From assembly GCA_030620095.1 (NCBI GenBank), contig JAUTXW010000056.1, forward strand, positions 1,179,501-1,243,500: DNA of 64,000 nt, in the 5' to 3' direction. The notes beneath the pieces were generated by a model that had not been told where the DNA came from, did not search any database, and was given only the letters and a program-made list of their open reading frames with translations. Position numbers and translations under genes: made by a program. Shown here in pieces: positions 42,417 to 56,932 of this stretch. The stretch comes from Kuschelorhynchus macadamiae (Eukaryota; Arthropoda; Insecta; Coleoptera; Curculionidae). Every line of letters starts with the position of its first letter. The first letter of the stretch is position 1.

Positions 42417-42607
42417 AAATTCTGAAGGAAGTACTTAGAAACCAAGTAAAGTGTTTTGAGAAATTAAATTTTCTGACACACTTAATGCGACTGACAGCTC
42501 AAGAGGAAGTTTTACATGGGCTTACTGAAAGATTACCATTATCAAACATAACTGAACTACAAGCTTTTAATAAAGTCTTGAAGAAGATTTTTTCAGAAAC
42601 GTGTTAG
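42417..42607 (+). CDS. Exon-like segment resembling a DUF4806 protein
   Basis: After a possible acceptor (CTCATCTTAATAG) the frame reads EILKEVLRNQVKCFEKLNFL, HLMRLTAQEEVL and LPLSNITELQAFNKVLKKIF, then a stop at 42605. The LPL..I.ELQ.FN..L pattern is how the DUF4806 domain of many insect proteins begins, preceded by a short helical region. The rest of the domain is absent, so this may be a truncated exon, a pseudogene or a coincidence. No splice donor follows. Its function in that family is unknown. Confidence 0.3.
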
Positions 42608-44227
42608 AAGAAGTTCTACTTTTGTTAGTGCAAAATATTCTATTTCTAAACTAAAGAAGTAGGCAATATTTTCTTATATTTCTTATATAATATCTATATC
42701 TAATAAAAACTTTAGGTTGATTTGTAACCCCAGTCATACACAGTATAAAATCAGTCCGTTTTTATAACGGATGCTTTTATATGGCAAATTTCAACTCTGT
42801 GCAAGACTTTATTGAAATAAATGTTAGTGGGTTGAGTGATCCATTATTATTCACCTCTTTAACTTTTTTTACGTTTTGGAAAAAAATATTAAATACAAAT
42901 TTGAAGCGCCTAGCTTAATTACGAATTTTTATATATAGAGGGTATCATAAGAAAGGTTCTAGATAAAAGCTATATTTTTGTAAATAAAACACCCCTTATA
43001 TTATTACATTATTTGCAACAAAAGTGTTTCTGATATTTTCCTTACTTTTATTAGCACAAATGAATGAGATTTTTTTAACATGTTTGCATAAAAAGTTTTA
43101 CTGTTTTTCTAGATGATTTAAACATGGTCCTCAATGGACAATTAGATTTGTTTTATAGTTTAATAATAATTTGAAAGTAATAAGAGGTAAGGATGGCCCT
43201 GGTGCCACCCGGAGGATTTTAAGAAAAATTATTGATCATCCGCTCTTTTTGGAGCTTAATTGGTCAGGGCGAAATAAAAAATAGAATTCAAAAATGTGGT
43301 AAAACTGATTTTGGGTAAGTGTAATAAATTGTTTACTTTGCAATTATGTATGGTATTACATAACCTAGATTAAAAACGCTTCTATCAAATAATAAGTGAG
43401 ATATTAATTAAGTACTTCAACAACAATACATCTAAAGTAGTTTTTAACAAGCTTAGTACACAATAAGTTGATGAATATCCATTCATTTATTTAGCAACTG
43501 TTAGGAAAAAATCGCTGTCCATTAGCACCCTGGACAGTACTGTAAAATCACCATTACAATCTGGCTGAACGGAGATGGCGACTGGGATGGAGCAGAACAC
43601 AAAAAAGTAAAATAAATATGAGTGGAACTGTTGTATGTTTTACATTGATACATTATTTTTTAATAATTTTGTGACTTTGAATTTTCATTAATGTGTTCAA
43701 AATAGTATTTATAATGAGGTTCAAGACTGTGGGAGATATTTTTCATTAGGTACTAATAATTGTCCTTTTTTAGGTGTATAAAGGAATGGCCCTGGAAACA
43801 ACAATAAACTAGACTTTCATACTGTGCTTGTTTATTTCTTAATTCGTAAAATTTATAACTATTTATGTTCAGTCATTTTATTATTTCATTAGAAATTATT
43901 TACCGCAAATTACAACGTGGGTTCGGAACCCCACAAATTGATTTCTGTTCAACTTGCATACAATACAAAGAAAAGATAAAGAAATGTACCGACGCTAAGA
44001 TTCTCTACGCAATTTAATTTCTATAACTTTGGTGTTGTTGTGAGTAATTACAACACTAAGATATTATAACAAAGTGTTATCTGTTATGTATAGACAGAAT
44101 TAGACAGATCCATAGGACCAAATGAAATGACATCAGCAAATTATGATACACTGAAGAGTTATACGTTTAAACCAGCAAATAAAATCTTTCTACTTTTTTG
44201 TGATGGGCGCGGGGGGACAAATCAAAT
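42608..44227. other. No gene recognised
   Basis: AT-rich. A near-palindromic GTGGGTTCGGAACCCCAC lies at about 43918-43935. No element with two ends was found. Confidence 0.4.
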
Positions 44228-45555
44228 CAGTGGCGGCTATTCAGGTGAAGTAGGTGAAGTGCTACTTCACCAGGAAAAATAAACAAGCTCAATTATTCAC
44301 CTAATTGGCAAAAAATAAGTTTATACATTTCGAATAAATATTTTACTTCACCATTGGCGGTATGTCTTTTTAAAACTTTCAATCGAACTTTATATTATAA
44401 CAACTATAACAGTGGCGCAAACCGCTTCGACTTTGCTGGAGGTGCTACGTTTAGTTTACGATTTTCCTACTACGTTACCATAACAACGCGTACGTGATGA
44501 CGTCGACAGAATGGAAGATTAATGTTAACCAGCGCCATACAACGCTCTCGGTGAATTGCTAACGCAGTACACTACACCCACGTGTCGATCAGTTTGGGGT
44601 GGTTGTTTACTTTTATTTTCGCGGATTTCGCTGCTGGTTAGTTCCTTTGCAGTTTACTTGACTGTTTTGTGTTATATTTATTTATGGTGTTGTTACAACT
44701 TTATTTGGTGTCGGGTTTATTAATTTACATTATTGATGAATCGGATCACGGATGTGGTTTGCATTTTGTTGGAAACTCCATTTAATCGATGGAAGGAACA
44801 AGATCAGAGTTTTAATCGTCATCCTGGTTTTCGGCGTACAAATGGTTATGTAGTAGTCTGCTGGAATTGTTTACTAGTTGTCAATAAATATTCAGTGTGG
44901 AATAAGGAAGGATTTGCAGGTATGTTAAATATATGAAGGTCTTTACATAAACATGAAGACTCGGCGGATCATTTAAAATGCGAATTAATGTTAAAATAAA
45001 AACATTTGTAAAAAATCAAAGCACTATAGCTGACACTTTAAAAGAAAATGCTAAACTATATAAAATACATTTTAACGAAAACGTCGGATTAAATAGACTA
45101 TTTATGTGCTTGGTAATTGACGCAGTTTTGTACCTTGCAAAACAAGAGTTAGTCTTTCGCGGCCATGATGAGAGCAGTGAGTCAATAAATAGGGGGAATT
45201 TTAAAAAGCTTTTAGGTTTAGTAATATCGAGAAGTTCCCAAAAACTAAAAGATCATCACAAAAAAATTAAAAATGTTTTTACTGGTGACTTGGTGACTAT
45301 TCAAAACAAAATAATTAATTATTAATTAGAAGTGATTTGGGGAAAGCAAAATCAATTTATCGAAAAGCTAAAAATGCTTCAATGATGAGACCGGACGTGC
45401 TACCTGTCGGAAAGCCATTAAAAATAGACAAAATCAAAAGTGTCAGTGAATTATTAAAAACTCATTTTGGAGATCAATGGAAATTAGATGAAAGACTTCA
45501 TTATTTCAAAAACCAATTCGAGGTAGGTGAAATTGTTAACACAGAAGAAATGTAG
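44228..45555 (+). mobile_element. Decayed hAT element, left end and transposase remnant
   Basis: CAGTGGCGGCTATTCAGG at 44228 is a typical hAT left end. Another CAGTGGCGCAAACC lies at 44415. Transposase remains follow from 44733. No matching right end or 8-bp duplication was found, so the element is truncated or the right end has decayed. Confidence 0.55.
44733..45555 (+). pseudogene. hAT transposase remnant (TTF-type finger, ZMYM1-like)
   Basis: Three frames in order. 44733-44990: FRRTNGYVVVCWNCLLVV, KEGFAGMLN, a stop, then RSLHKHEDSADHLKCELML, together a TTF-type zinc finger (C-x2-C then H..H..C). 44978-45325: NQSTIADTLKENAKLYKIHF, LAKQELVFRGHDESSESIN, RGNFKKLL and VFTGDLVTIQNKI, the DUF4371-type start of the catalytic region. 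45337-45555: RKAKNASMMRPDVLPVGK and LKTHFGDQWKLDERLHYF, from a later part. The large RNase-H core between the last two pieces is missing, so there is an internal deletion as well as frameshifts. Confidence 0.7.
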
Positions 45556-47824
45556 GAACCATATTTTGAGAATGATGGAGATTTATTAATACACTCAATG
45601 CATTTGGTTGGTTTCTATTAAAAATGCATCTTGTTGTTCCATTTATTTTTTTTATTTTATATTATAGATTTCCCAATTTTCAATTATGTTCCCTATGCAT
45701 GTTTGCCTATATCATGTTTTAAAATTAATATAATATTTACATCGAGTATACAATTCTGCATCGATCTACGTTCTATTTTGGCAGAATTATCGTCACTTGA
45801 TCGTCTATGTTTATTCCGGTAAAAATTGCAAATTTCGGGAGTATTTAACAAACCACCAAACGTTAAAATCTTAAAACTCGGTTTACAGGAAAACCAATAC
45901 ATATTTACATAAAATGGGAAAGGACAAAATAAAATTCCTTTTTCTACTAAAATCGACCTTTGTGCAAAAATGTAACCTTTATGTGGTTCCTTTTTTTTTC
46001 AAAACAACCAAGCCCTACATCAACTTCCCCTTCTCCTCTGTATAGATATTAGATAGTCCTGTTTATGTTCGGAAACCAATTTCTAAGATTAGTTGGATGG
46101 CATCTGGCATCTATACGTAACAGTTTTAATATTGTGTCAGATTTCTGTCAGATCATACCGTTACAAACTTCAAACTGAATCACCACGTAACAAACACAAT
46201 TTATTCAAAATGCCTAGAGCAACAGTTAGTTTCTGCCGACAAACCGCTAAAGCATCAGCAGCAACAGGCAGGAGTAAACAAATCCATTAATTTCAGGATT
46301 ACTCCCGCTCTGTCATGCCGCTTTAAGAGCAACGAAAATAGCATTATTTTCCCATCTCACTTTAACAGCGCGGATACAGGCGTGCCCCCAAAATAGGACT
46401 CCGCCTCACGTGAAAGCCCATCTTTGTTCGAAGAAGAAGAGAATAAGAATATGGAGAACTGTATTAAATGAAAAAGGATGAATAACCACAGATACTGCAG
46501 GATGGAAAATAAATGAGAGAGACACAGTGATGATGACATATGGAGAAGGGAGAAAGAAGACGTCAAGTATAAGCCTAACATAAATAGCTCCTGCTTACGC
46601 AATATACTAACAAAGCATATTGAAAGTCATATATAGTGTTATTTTGATGTGTAGTAGAGATATGTTGGAAACGGGAGGTTGAGAAAATAATTTATTTGTG
46701 AAATTAGAGTTGGAGATGATTTAGTGTATTTTTCTTACCAATGATATATTATGCTTATACAGGGTGTTCGTAAACGATTCCATTGGGTATTACAGATGTG
46801 CAAAGGTGTCGAACAAAAATTTGTTTTTATTTAAAATTTCTTGGTATAACTATTTACGGAAAAGGGTTTTAAACATAATATGAAGAAGCTATATTTTAAT
46901 GATTTTATGTAATCCGTATTATATTTAGAGGCATTAGGGCAAGATTGCCGTTTGCAATTTTTGGTAATAATTTTTTTCTCCTAGTGTGGTCTAAGGCTAT
47001 TTAGCCAAACAGTTGTATTTTAAATTAAAAGGTTATGCAAGAAAAGAATTCTTGAATCTTATATCCACAATTTCAGGAAAGCCGAAGTGGCGGAGTTGAA
47101 AAATGTCCTTCAATTTTGTATTGATAGAACACAAGCAATGTCAGCAAAATTGTAATTTATAGACGCTAGACCTGTCTTGCCCCCCCCCCCCAAATTGCCA
47201 AGCTCTATGTAAAAAAATAACATCGATTGCATAATGACCATTACTAGTATATGGAAATCTAACGCAGACACAAAAAGCTAGGTCACATCGTACGAAACGT
47301 ACCTATGTAGGACTTTACGAAAGCCTACATATCCTATGTAGAGGGTCTTCCGTTGACCCCTGTATTTCTTAAGAAATTCAAAATAGCCAATCCATGTATT
47401 TTAGCTCGGGGAATCCGAAAATCGTAACAAAAAAACAACTGAACGAGAAACAAAAGACTTACGTCAAGAATATTGCGTTTTTTAAACGGAACACCCTATA
47501 TATTATTACATTTTTGGATTCTATGGTCAATTCTAAGTGTTTTTATATGTACTATATATCTATCTTCAACTGTTTTTGATTTATTGATGTTTGAAAATTG
47601 ACATTTTTGCTTCTTTGAGCCGTCAGAGCATCTGAACGGCTGGACCTAGAGCAACATAACTTTCACATTCCTAACTTAGTTTTTGATAAGCTATCTTATG
47701 ATGCCAGTCAAACAAAAAAGGTGATGCATTTACTTGGGTACTTTACTTGAAAATCACTGTAATTTTGACGTATTAGATGGATATTATATTAGTCTGCCGT
47801 AATGAGATATTGATTAAATGAAAA
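45556..47824. other. No gene recognised
   Basis: AT-rich sequence apart from 46200-46440. That stretch contains a small plus frame starting at 46210 (MPRATVSFCRQTAKASAATG) with no known relatives. A TATACAGGGTGTTCG block at 46755 and an inverted ACACCCTATATATT at 47498 look like DNA-transposon ends, but they do not form a convincing pair. Confidence 0.35.
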
Positions 47825-48740
47825 ACCACAGATTGTAACGCTGTATTACATGTGTCAAGAAAACGCCAGTGAAGCAAAAAGAACATATATCGCCAATTTT
47901 CATAGAAATATATCCGTAAAAACAGTTATAAGGATTAAAACCAGTTATAAAGATTAAAAACCTATTTGAAGAAACTAAATCACTACACAACAAAAGAGAA
48001 TCTCAGGACGAAAAGTATATCGAGACAGAACTATTTTAAATTATTTTATAAGAAATCCCACCCAAGTTAATTTCGGATGCAGTTCGGGACAATCGATATG
48101 GTCGTCTACCTCTAAGTGTCGTAGGGTTAGCCAGAGAACCGTTCACAGAACTTAACAAATTTATAAATTCAGGCCTTTTTACATACTTCACTTAAGTCGC
48201 TTTCAATTTGTGTCTCAAATTATAATACGGCAACAAAACATTTGTTTTGTTTTAAAACATTTTTTGGACAGACGAGGCCACATTTACCTCCTCAGGAATA
48301 TTTAATCGACACAATACGCATCACTGGGCTGTAGAAAATCCGAGAATATTTTAAACCAATAAATTTCAAGGGAGAAGTTCCATTCATGTTTGATGTGGTG
48401 TTAAAAATATTTTATAATGAATCACTAAGTGGTCCACGATATCATAATTTCCTTCAAAACCAAATTGAAAACCTTTTGGAAGAATTAACCTTGGAGGAAT
48501 ATCGGAATTTAATTTGGCAGCAAGACGGAGGTCCTTCACATGCCACGCATGATGTTAGAGACTTTTTGAACCGACGCCATAATGAATGGATTGGAACGAA
48601 TGGAACCATCGTTTGGGCAGCCAATAGCCCTGATCTTTCACTTTTGGATACTTTTCTTTGGGGCACCTCACGAACGTGGCATACCAAAGTAGAAACGAAA
48701 ATATTGATGAAATTTTGGAAAAAATTGTGAAAGAAATTAA
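47825..48740 (+). pseudogene. Decayed mariner-like transposase, same group as at 26.3 kb
   Basis: N-terminal remains QIVTLYYMCQENASEAKRTY (about 47835) are a helix-turn-helix. FWTDEATFTSSGIFNRHN (from 48267) is the first catalytic block, with Asp kept. The frame 48386-48730 carries IWQQDGGPSHATHDVRDFL and then NSPDLSLLDTFLWG. I count 40 residues between the second and third Asp (QQDG and LLDT), close to the reported DD41D mariner relatives. Several frameshifts and stops in the first half; inactive. Confidence 0.65.
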
Positions 48741-48840
48741 TAGACTTAATCAAAAAATGAAATTATAACTGCAAGTTTGAAAAGGCTGCAAGAGGATATC
48801 AATATCGCTTCGAGATACATTGAGTATTTAAATTATTAGT

Positions 48841-49330
48841 TGTTATGTTTTGTTACTTTATTGTTAATACTAACTATTGGTTCTTTGTTATGTAACGTAC
48901 CTTTTGAAGTACGTAAAGTACATCGGCCTCAGATTTCCTTATCAACAATAAGACTGGGCCGGCGGTTGCAAGAACATGGTTTGAAAGCTAGAGCACAGCA
49001 TGTATTTGTAAATAAAAACGTAAATATCCAAATTTACCTTGACATGGTCTTAACACCCGATTTTCAAGAAAGAGAAGGCAATTTTGTTTACATGGATAAC
49101 AATGCTAAGCTGCACCGAGCACGAATTTTAAATTAATTCCTTGACCAAAAGCAAAGTTCACGAATGGTGTGTAGAGAACGTGTAAGGTATGCTTAAACGG
49201 CGACTGCGGGAACGCCCTAATCAGCCGGATAATTTAGGTAAGTCATCCCAGGCTGTTCAAGAGGCAACATTGATAAATGTATTTCAAGTATACTTCGCCA
49301 TTGAGCAACAGTTACAGCTATAAGCGGACC
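48841..49330 (+). pseudogene. Tc1-like transposase fragment
   Basis: 48840-49136 reads PQISLSTIRLGRRLQEHGLK (the second helix-turn-helix) and, after a deletion, YLDMVLTPDFQEREGNFVYM then DNNAKLHRARIL, the block around the second catalytic Asp. The last piece, RRLRERPNQPDNLGKSSQAV (about 49197 on), is the region after the catalytic Glu. The first catalytic block and the Glu block are deleted. Confidence 0.65.
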
Positions 49331-50169
49331 GCTATTAATTTGAATTAATTTTTTATATTGTTTTTTATGTTGATAAAGTGATAAAAGACATGTTACATTC
49401 TGTATATTTGTGCCGCTAAAATAATACATTATTTAAAAAGATATCAAAAATAAAATAAAAAATCCAAAACATCAGATCAAGACTTATCTCTAAACTCGAT
49501 ATCTGTACAATACAGCTAGATAAGAAAATCGGTCTAGGACAGAAACTTGGAGAATCTATCAGGCCATCATATAAAATTTTTTCAATAAAGACTTCGGTTC
49601 AATAAAGGCTATGTGGTCAGTCAAACGTAGGTGAAAAAACATAATTGCATATATATTTCACCTTGTATATGTCGTAGTCTCATAGTGAAATCCGTCTTGT
49701 CGCCAAGATCCTAGTCAGTTCATAAAACGTCGGCATATTGTGTATAAACATGAGTTTACAGAATCTCCCTAGTCTTTTAATAAAAAGCTCATAATGTTTT
49801 GGCGTATTTTGTGACAATTTGACACAAATCGGCATTTTCTGCTATTTCTAGACATTATTATTATAACGTATATAACAACGACGATGAAACTGATAAAATC
49901 ACTGACAATGTAATTTTCACTTATACGATATCGATATTATTATATTGAAATTAAAAAATAAGATTTCTTTTCTAAATGTTTATGTAAGAAATATTCTAAA
50001 ATTCCCAACAGCACTGCCAGTTGCGCTGGCATCGGTAGCGGTAAAGTTAGTGGTCTGTAGGCCGCTTTGCTGAGTAGTTCGCCTGTTTCAATCCCGAACG
50101 TTCTAGGCATGCCACCTCTAACATTAACAGGGAAATTTGGTCAATATCTTGACACAAAGTGTCCGTATG
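49331..50169. other. No gene recognised
   Basis: AT-rich, except 50010-50120, which has weak tRNA-like boxes (see rejected items). Confidence 0.4.
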
Positions 50170-50430
50170 TATTTTAAAAAATTATTTCTTAAAAACAATT
50201 TATCAGTATTTTGGTTCCCTCACTTTTGCACAAAATTGTAAGTCATTCGATAGATTTTGAACTGATTTTTTAATACATCTATCTCTCCGGCCGTATTGAA
50301 TTTGCCACGAAATTTTACCAATTCATCCTTTGATTTTTGTGCAAAATTTAAAGTCAATTGAAAAAGACGTTCGCATACATTTATTTAAAACAATCTAATA
50401 GGCCGCCAATATTTCCGGTATAATAGATTC
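50170..50430 (+). repeat. Dispersed repeat family C fragment
   Basis: GGCCGTATTGAATTTGCCAC, AAATTTTACCAATTCATCC and AATAGGCCGCCAATATTTCC in the same order as in other C copies. Confidence 0.5.
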
Positions 50431-51734
50431 GCACAGGTGCGTCCTCTCCCTAAATATTGAGTAGTTGGCTAAATTGTGGTTGAGTTGGCTATTAGTTGGC
50501 AGATTACGAGGCACATTTACTAACAATCAGAACAGGCATCTAGATATACCGAAATTACTCTAATACAAAAGGTACGATTTTTTTTGTCATTTGTTAGTTG
50601 GCTGTTGTTACAGATACAAAATTTTAAGGAAATAATTACTAGTTTTTTAAACACAATGACGTGTGTGTAGCAGTCCCGTCGTAGCCATAAACATTCCCAA
50701 CTAGGACTTAAAATTTACAGGTAGGTAAAAACCTCTCTCAGCGTATTCTACCTAAATTATTGTTTAATTTAAACGTAACCACTAATACTTGGTAACTTTT
50801 GAACAAACTAAGCTATCAAAATGCATTTTTTGCATTATATAGGCTATTTCTTCCAGAAAAGGTTTATGTTGTGGTATTTTTTTAAAATTTTCAAATTTGA
50901 TATGTACAAGGTGTGTAAGAAAATTGTTACAATAAAATTCTTTAAACCGAAAATCAGCAAATATATTTTAATTTCTTCCTTAAATATACCAAATTAATCA
51001 GTGGTAATTATTTTAAGAAATACCGTTTTTTTTTTGATAAACAAGCAATATTTGGTTCATCACCAAAACGTAATTGATTAGGGGTGTTTTATTTTACATA
51101 AGTACTCACTTAAAAATCTGTCATATTTTATTATTATTATTTTCTATGTTATTAAATAACCTTTGTTTCTTTAAAGTATGGAGACACATTTTTGAAATTC
51201 TATTTTTTAAACAAGAACTTGTTTTCTAGTAGGTTATTTAATAACATAGAATACATTAATATTAATAATAATCATAATGAACTACCTTCCTTCTTAAAAT
51301 TAAAAATGGTAAAGAAAAAAGTTGTTTCTTTTTTGACTTTATAGTAATATGCCTTTAGACTATAAAACAAAGGATAGACTCAAAATTTCATTCACATATA
51401 GTTTCGAAAGTTGGATCTATTATTGTTTTTCGAGTGCTATGGGTGTGAGATAAAACATATATATTCCTCTGCGTCGACGGTCCCAAAAAGGGCAACCCTG
51501 TTGGCTCTCACTATAGACTATAGACTGAACCAGCGGTGGCTTGTTTCTCTTTAATTTAATATATCTTTAATTTAATATATGTTTATGGCAATCAATTTAA
51601 CGTATTTTTGCCAATTTTAAGTATCTATCAGACGCGTGGTCAGAAATTCGGACTCAAAATCAGAAAGCAAGTGATATAATTATTTTGCGGTTCCTTTTTA
51701 CTTTCCTTGTAAGAGGAAAGCATTGTAATCATAT
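50431..51734. other. No gene recognised; one hairpin
   Basis: No gene. TATTTTCTATGTTATTAAATAACC (in part) at about 51135-51162 pairs with GGTTATTTAATAACATAGAA at about 51232-51251. This is a perfect or near-perfect stem of some 24 bp with a 70-base loop, flanked by ATT-rich runs. Confidence 0.5.
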
Positions 51735-52210
51735 AGAAATCACCCTCTGAGATTTTTACACATCTTTACGATTCAGGCATGTAGAAATTCTCAAATCCGT
51801 CGGTCTGTCTGTCTGTTTGCGGCATAGCTAAAAAGCTACTTATCTGAGTGATTAGAAATTTTGGTCAAAAATTAAGAGTCATATGGGGATGACGTAATAA
51901 TATTTTTGTGAAAATAAAAAAGATGTTAAAAATAATATTACTAAAAAACTGCTAATCAAATTTACCTCAAATTTTGCCCAAAAATCCTAAGAATAAACTG
52001 GTAAAATTTTGGTGAGAAGCCTTTATGGCTAAACAAAATAGCGGCCTAATTAAATGTTTAAAATATCAGTATCAAAAAATTTTGTATCCAATTAAGTTGA
52101 AATCTTACACAAAAAACAAGTGTGAAAAATGGATGAACCTGTAAAATTTGGTATATCCTATATGGGAAACAAAAATGCAGCAAAATTTAATGTTTAAAAA
52201 GGCATTTCCT
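51735..52210 (-). repeat. Dispersed repeat family C, inverted copy
   Basis: Read on the minus strand it has GCGGC..CATAA, the AGCTATGCCGCAAACAGACA block (about 51800-51830) and ends with CAGAGGGTGATT (51740-51755). The AGCTATGCCGCAAA block also occurs at 29087. Confidence 0.55.
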
Positions 52211-52344
52211 ACAAAAAATTTTTTTTTTTATAGAGGAAAATAATAAATATAATTTGTATTTTTATAAACAAGTAATTATAAAATAATATCGAAAAATAAA
52301 ACAAAAAATTTAAAAATGGTATATATATTTCTTTGTTCGTAAGT

Positions 52345-52395
52345 ATGAATGTATGTATGTATGTATGTATATTCATATATATGTATGTATGTGTG
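52345..52395 (+). repeat. (GTAT)n microsatellite
   Basis: TATGTATGTATGTATGTAT with an ATTCATAT interruption. Confidence 0.85.
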
Positions 52396-52649
52396 TTTGA
52401 AAAATAATTTTAATCAGGACATTGTTCTATGTCCGGAACATCCATATAACAAATTCTACCACACACATTGTATTCGTAATTTCTTATAAGGTAAGACTTG
52501 CATACCCATTTTTGGAACCCAAGTACCCACTTGGGTTCAAAAATGAATCCTTTTAACAGAACCTTTCTCGTAATAAAAGATTTACACATATTGACATTTA
52601 TTTAATTTGTTTACAATTTATTACAAAATAACTATGTGGATATATAATA

Positions 52650-52652
<3 letters not shown>

Positions 52653-52724
<72 letters not shown>
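52653..52724. repeat. (AT)n(GT)n microsatellite
   Basis: About 60 bp of AT then six GT units. Confidence 0.95.
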
Positions 52725-55115
<2,391 letters not shown>

Positions 55116-55545
55116 CACTTAGTTCCAAAAAAAATGACACACTTGATTTTTGACCCAAGTTCAATGTCTTATATCTTCTAAACCAGTTGATCTTTTTTGA
55201 ACCATTTTAGGTAATACCTTTGCCTTTCAGCAAAAATCAAACAAATAAAAATTTTCTCAAAGATTCTTAGATAATAATGTAAAAACTAGAACTATGCTTT
55301 TTTAGTATTTTTTGACCTGCCCTGTGTATTAGTTGAGGATTCATATAGTAACTGTTTACAGCCTGTATGAAAGACCCTTTTTTTTTTAGAGCATTTTGTC
55401 TTATTTATTCACCGACTTATCTCTAAAATTGACCGAATTACAGCTTTTTTGCTGAAACCTTACGAATATGCATAGCTGTTAATTGAAAAACTTACATGTT
55501 TCTTTTAACTTAAAATAACAATATCTGGACAAGAATCTGAAAAAT

Positions 55546-55790
55546 GTGCTTAGTACCGAATATTGGCTTCTCTATAGCAACACTGAGAGCTTCTTATCTT
55601 GTAGCATATTCGAAATTAAGTTTCTTATTCTTTCTATCGGTATACCGTCCCATTCTTTTGTATCTGCCAAGTCTGCTAGGCTCTCCAGAGACCGTTCGCG
55701 AGAAGGGACCCTTCTTAATTTATTCCACAAATATTTTACTGCCTTCATATCAGGCCCTATAATGTGATGATACACATGATAGTTTCTCAC
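55546..55790 (-). pseudogene. Inverted second copy of the transposase C-terminus
   Basis: The minus strand reads GPDMKAVKYLWNKLRR, RERSLESLADLADTKEWDGI and PIERIRNLISNMLQ. It corresponds to the end of the protein at 56720-56932, with the catalytic Glu block changed to AVKYLWN (Glu to Lys). It lies in the left arm of the element, facing outward. Confidence 0.75.
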
Positions 55791-56150
55791 TATTGCTGGG
55801 CATTATCCTACGTCAGAATATGCAGAACGATAATCAGGTATAACAATAATTTTAGACTTTTGCAGGTCTCTTAATCTTTAAATTCACTTTTGCAAAGATC
55901 TTCTTGAACTTTTACAGCAACAAAAACAGAACTTCAAACCTTTTAAGTATTTTTTAATAGAACTGGAAATTATGTATTAAAAATCTTAGCTAGCGGATGG
56001 ACTATGTCGGATCATAATCGACTTTATAAAAAAACAATTGCCGTCGCCATGGCAATTAATTTGTTAAAGTCCTCCATATTTGTCAGTTATGTCTTTCACT
56101 AACTTTATGACTGTCATTTTTTTTTACAAAAAAAAAGTTTTAGTGATAAA

Positions 56151-56932
56151 ATGCCCCAAATTACACCCGAACAAATTGCAATATTAGTATTTGCTTTAGT
56201 GAACAATGGGCATAGTAAACGCTACGCTGCTTGCGCTGTGGGAGTCGTTGAAGCAACAACTCGTAAAGCGATCCAGAAATATGAACAAACAGGAAGCATT
56301 GTTCGGAAGGATACTTCATACAAATTTATCCAGAGTGGACTAATCGTGAATGTTCAAACGTCCTGTTTACTGATGAATCAAGATTTTGCCTTAGTATGGT
56401 TTATGGGAAAAAATGGTATGGGGAAGAACTGACGAAAGATTCAATCAGTCTTTGATAACACAATGCGATAAGTTATGGTGTGGGGTGGAATCTCCATAAT
56501 AGATGGATATCCCTTCATGTTTTCCCCATTAGACAGTCAATGAAAGCCCAAATTTATATCAATGACATTTTAGAGCAGAATGCGTTACCTCTTGCTGATT
56601 TAGTTGGTAACAATTTTATTCTGTTTCAGGATAATGTCCGACCGCATACCGCAGCAATAGAGCAGAACTTCCTAGAAACTGCGGATATCGCCACATTACA
56701 GTGGCCTGCGAGGAGCACCGACATGAATGGAATAGAACATTTGTGGGATGAATTAGGAAGAAGGGTGCGTTCTTCACGCGAAAGGCATCTTGAAAGCCTA
56801 ATAGAATTGGCAGATGCGTTATCAGAAGAATTGGACCGTATACCATTGGAAAGAATAAAAAACCTAATTTCAAGTATGCCACGTAGATTAGAAGCTCTCA
56901 GGGTTGCTAGAGGAGGCAATAATCGGTACTAA
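56151..56932 (+). pseudogene. Tc1-like DD34E transposase, frameshifted and internally deleted
   Basis: 56151-56432 begins MPQITPEQIAILVFALVNNG and AACAVGVVEATTRKAIQKYE, a helix-turn-helix, then jumps out of frame. In the next frame FTDESRFCLSMVYGKKWYG holds the first catalytic Asp. 56480-56932 holds LFQDNVRPHTAAIEQNFLE (second Asp) and RSTDMNGIEHLWDELGRRV (Glu). I count 34 residues between Asp and Glu, the Tc1 signature. It ends ISSMPRRLEALRVARGGNNR. The usual SPDLNPIE is STDMNGIE. The region between the first DNA-binding domain and the catalytic domain is missing. Not functional. Confidence 0.8.

Noticed and set aside
43910..43940. Near-palindrome GTGGGTTCGGAACCCCAC resembling a T-arm
   Set aside because: No anticodon or D-arm is found upstream. 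It is an isolated short hairpin.
46755..47510. Possible element between TATACAGGGTGTTCG and an inverted ACACCCTATA
   Set aside because: The ends agree for only about ten bases and the next bases diverge. Such ends are common, and there is no clear target duplication.
50010..50120. tRNA- or SINE-like boxes (GGTAGCGGTAAAGTTAGTGG, TTTCAATCCCGAAC)
   Set aside because: The spacing is roughly right, but I could not fold a cloverleaf or acceptor stem, and there is no 3' tail or target duplication.
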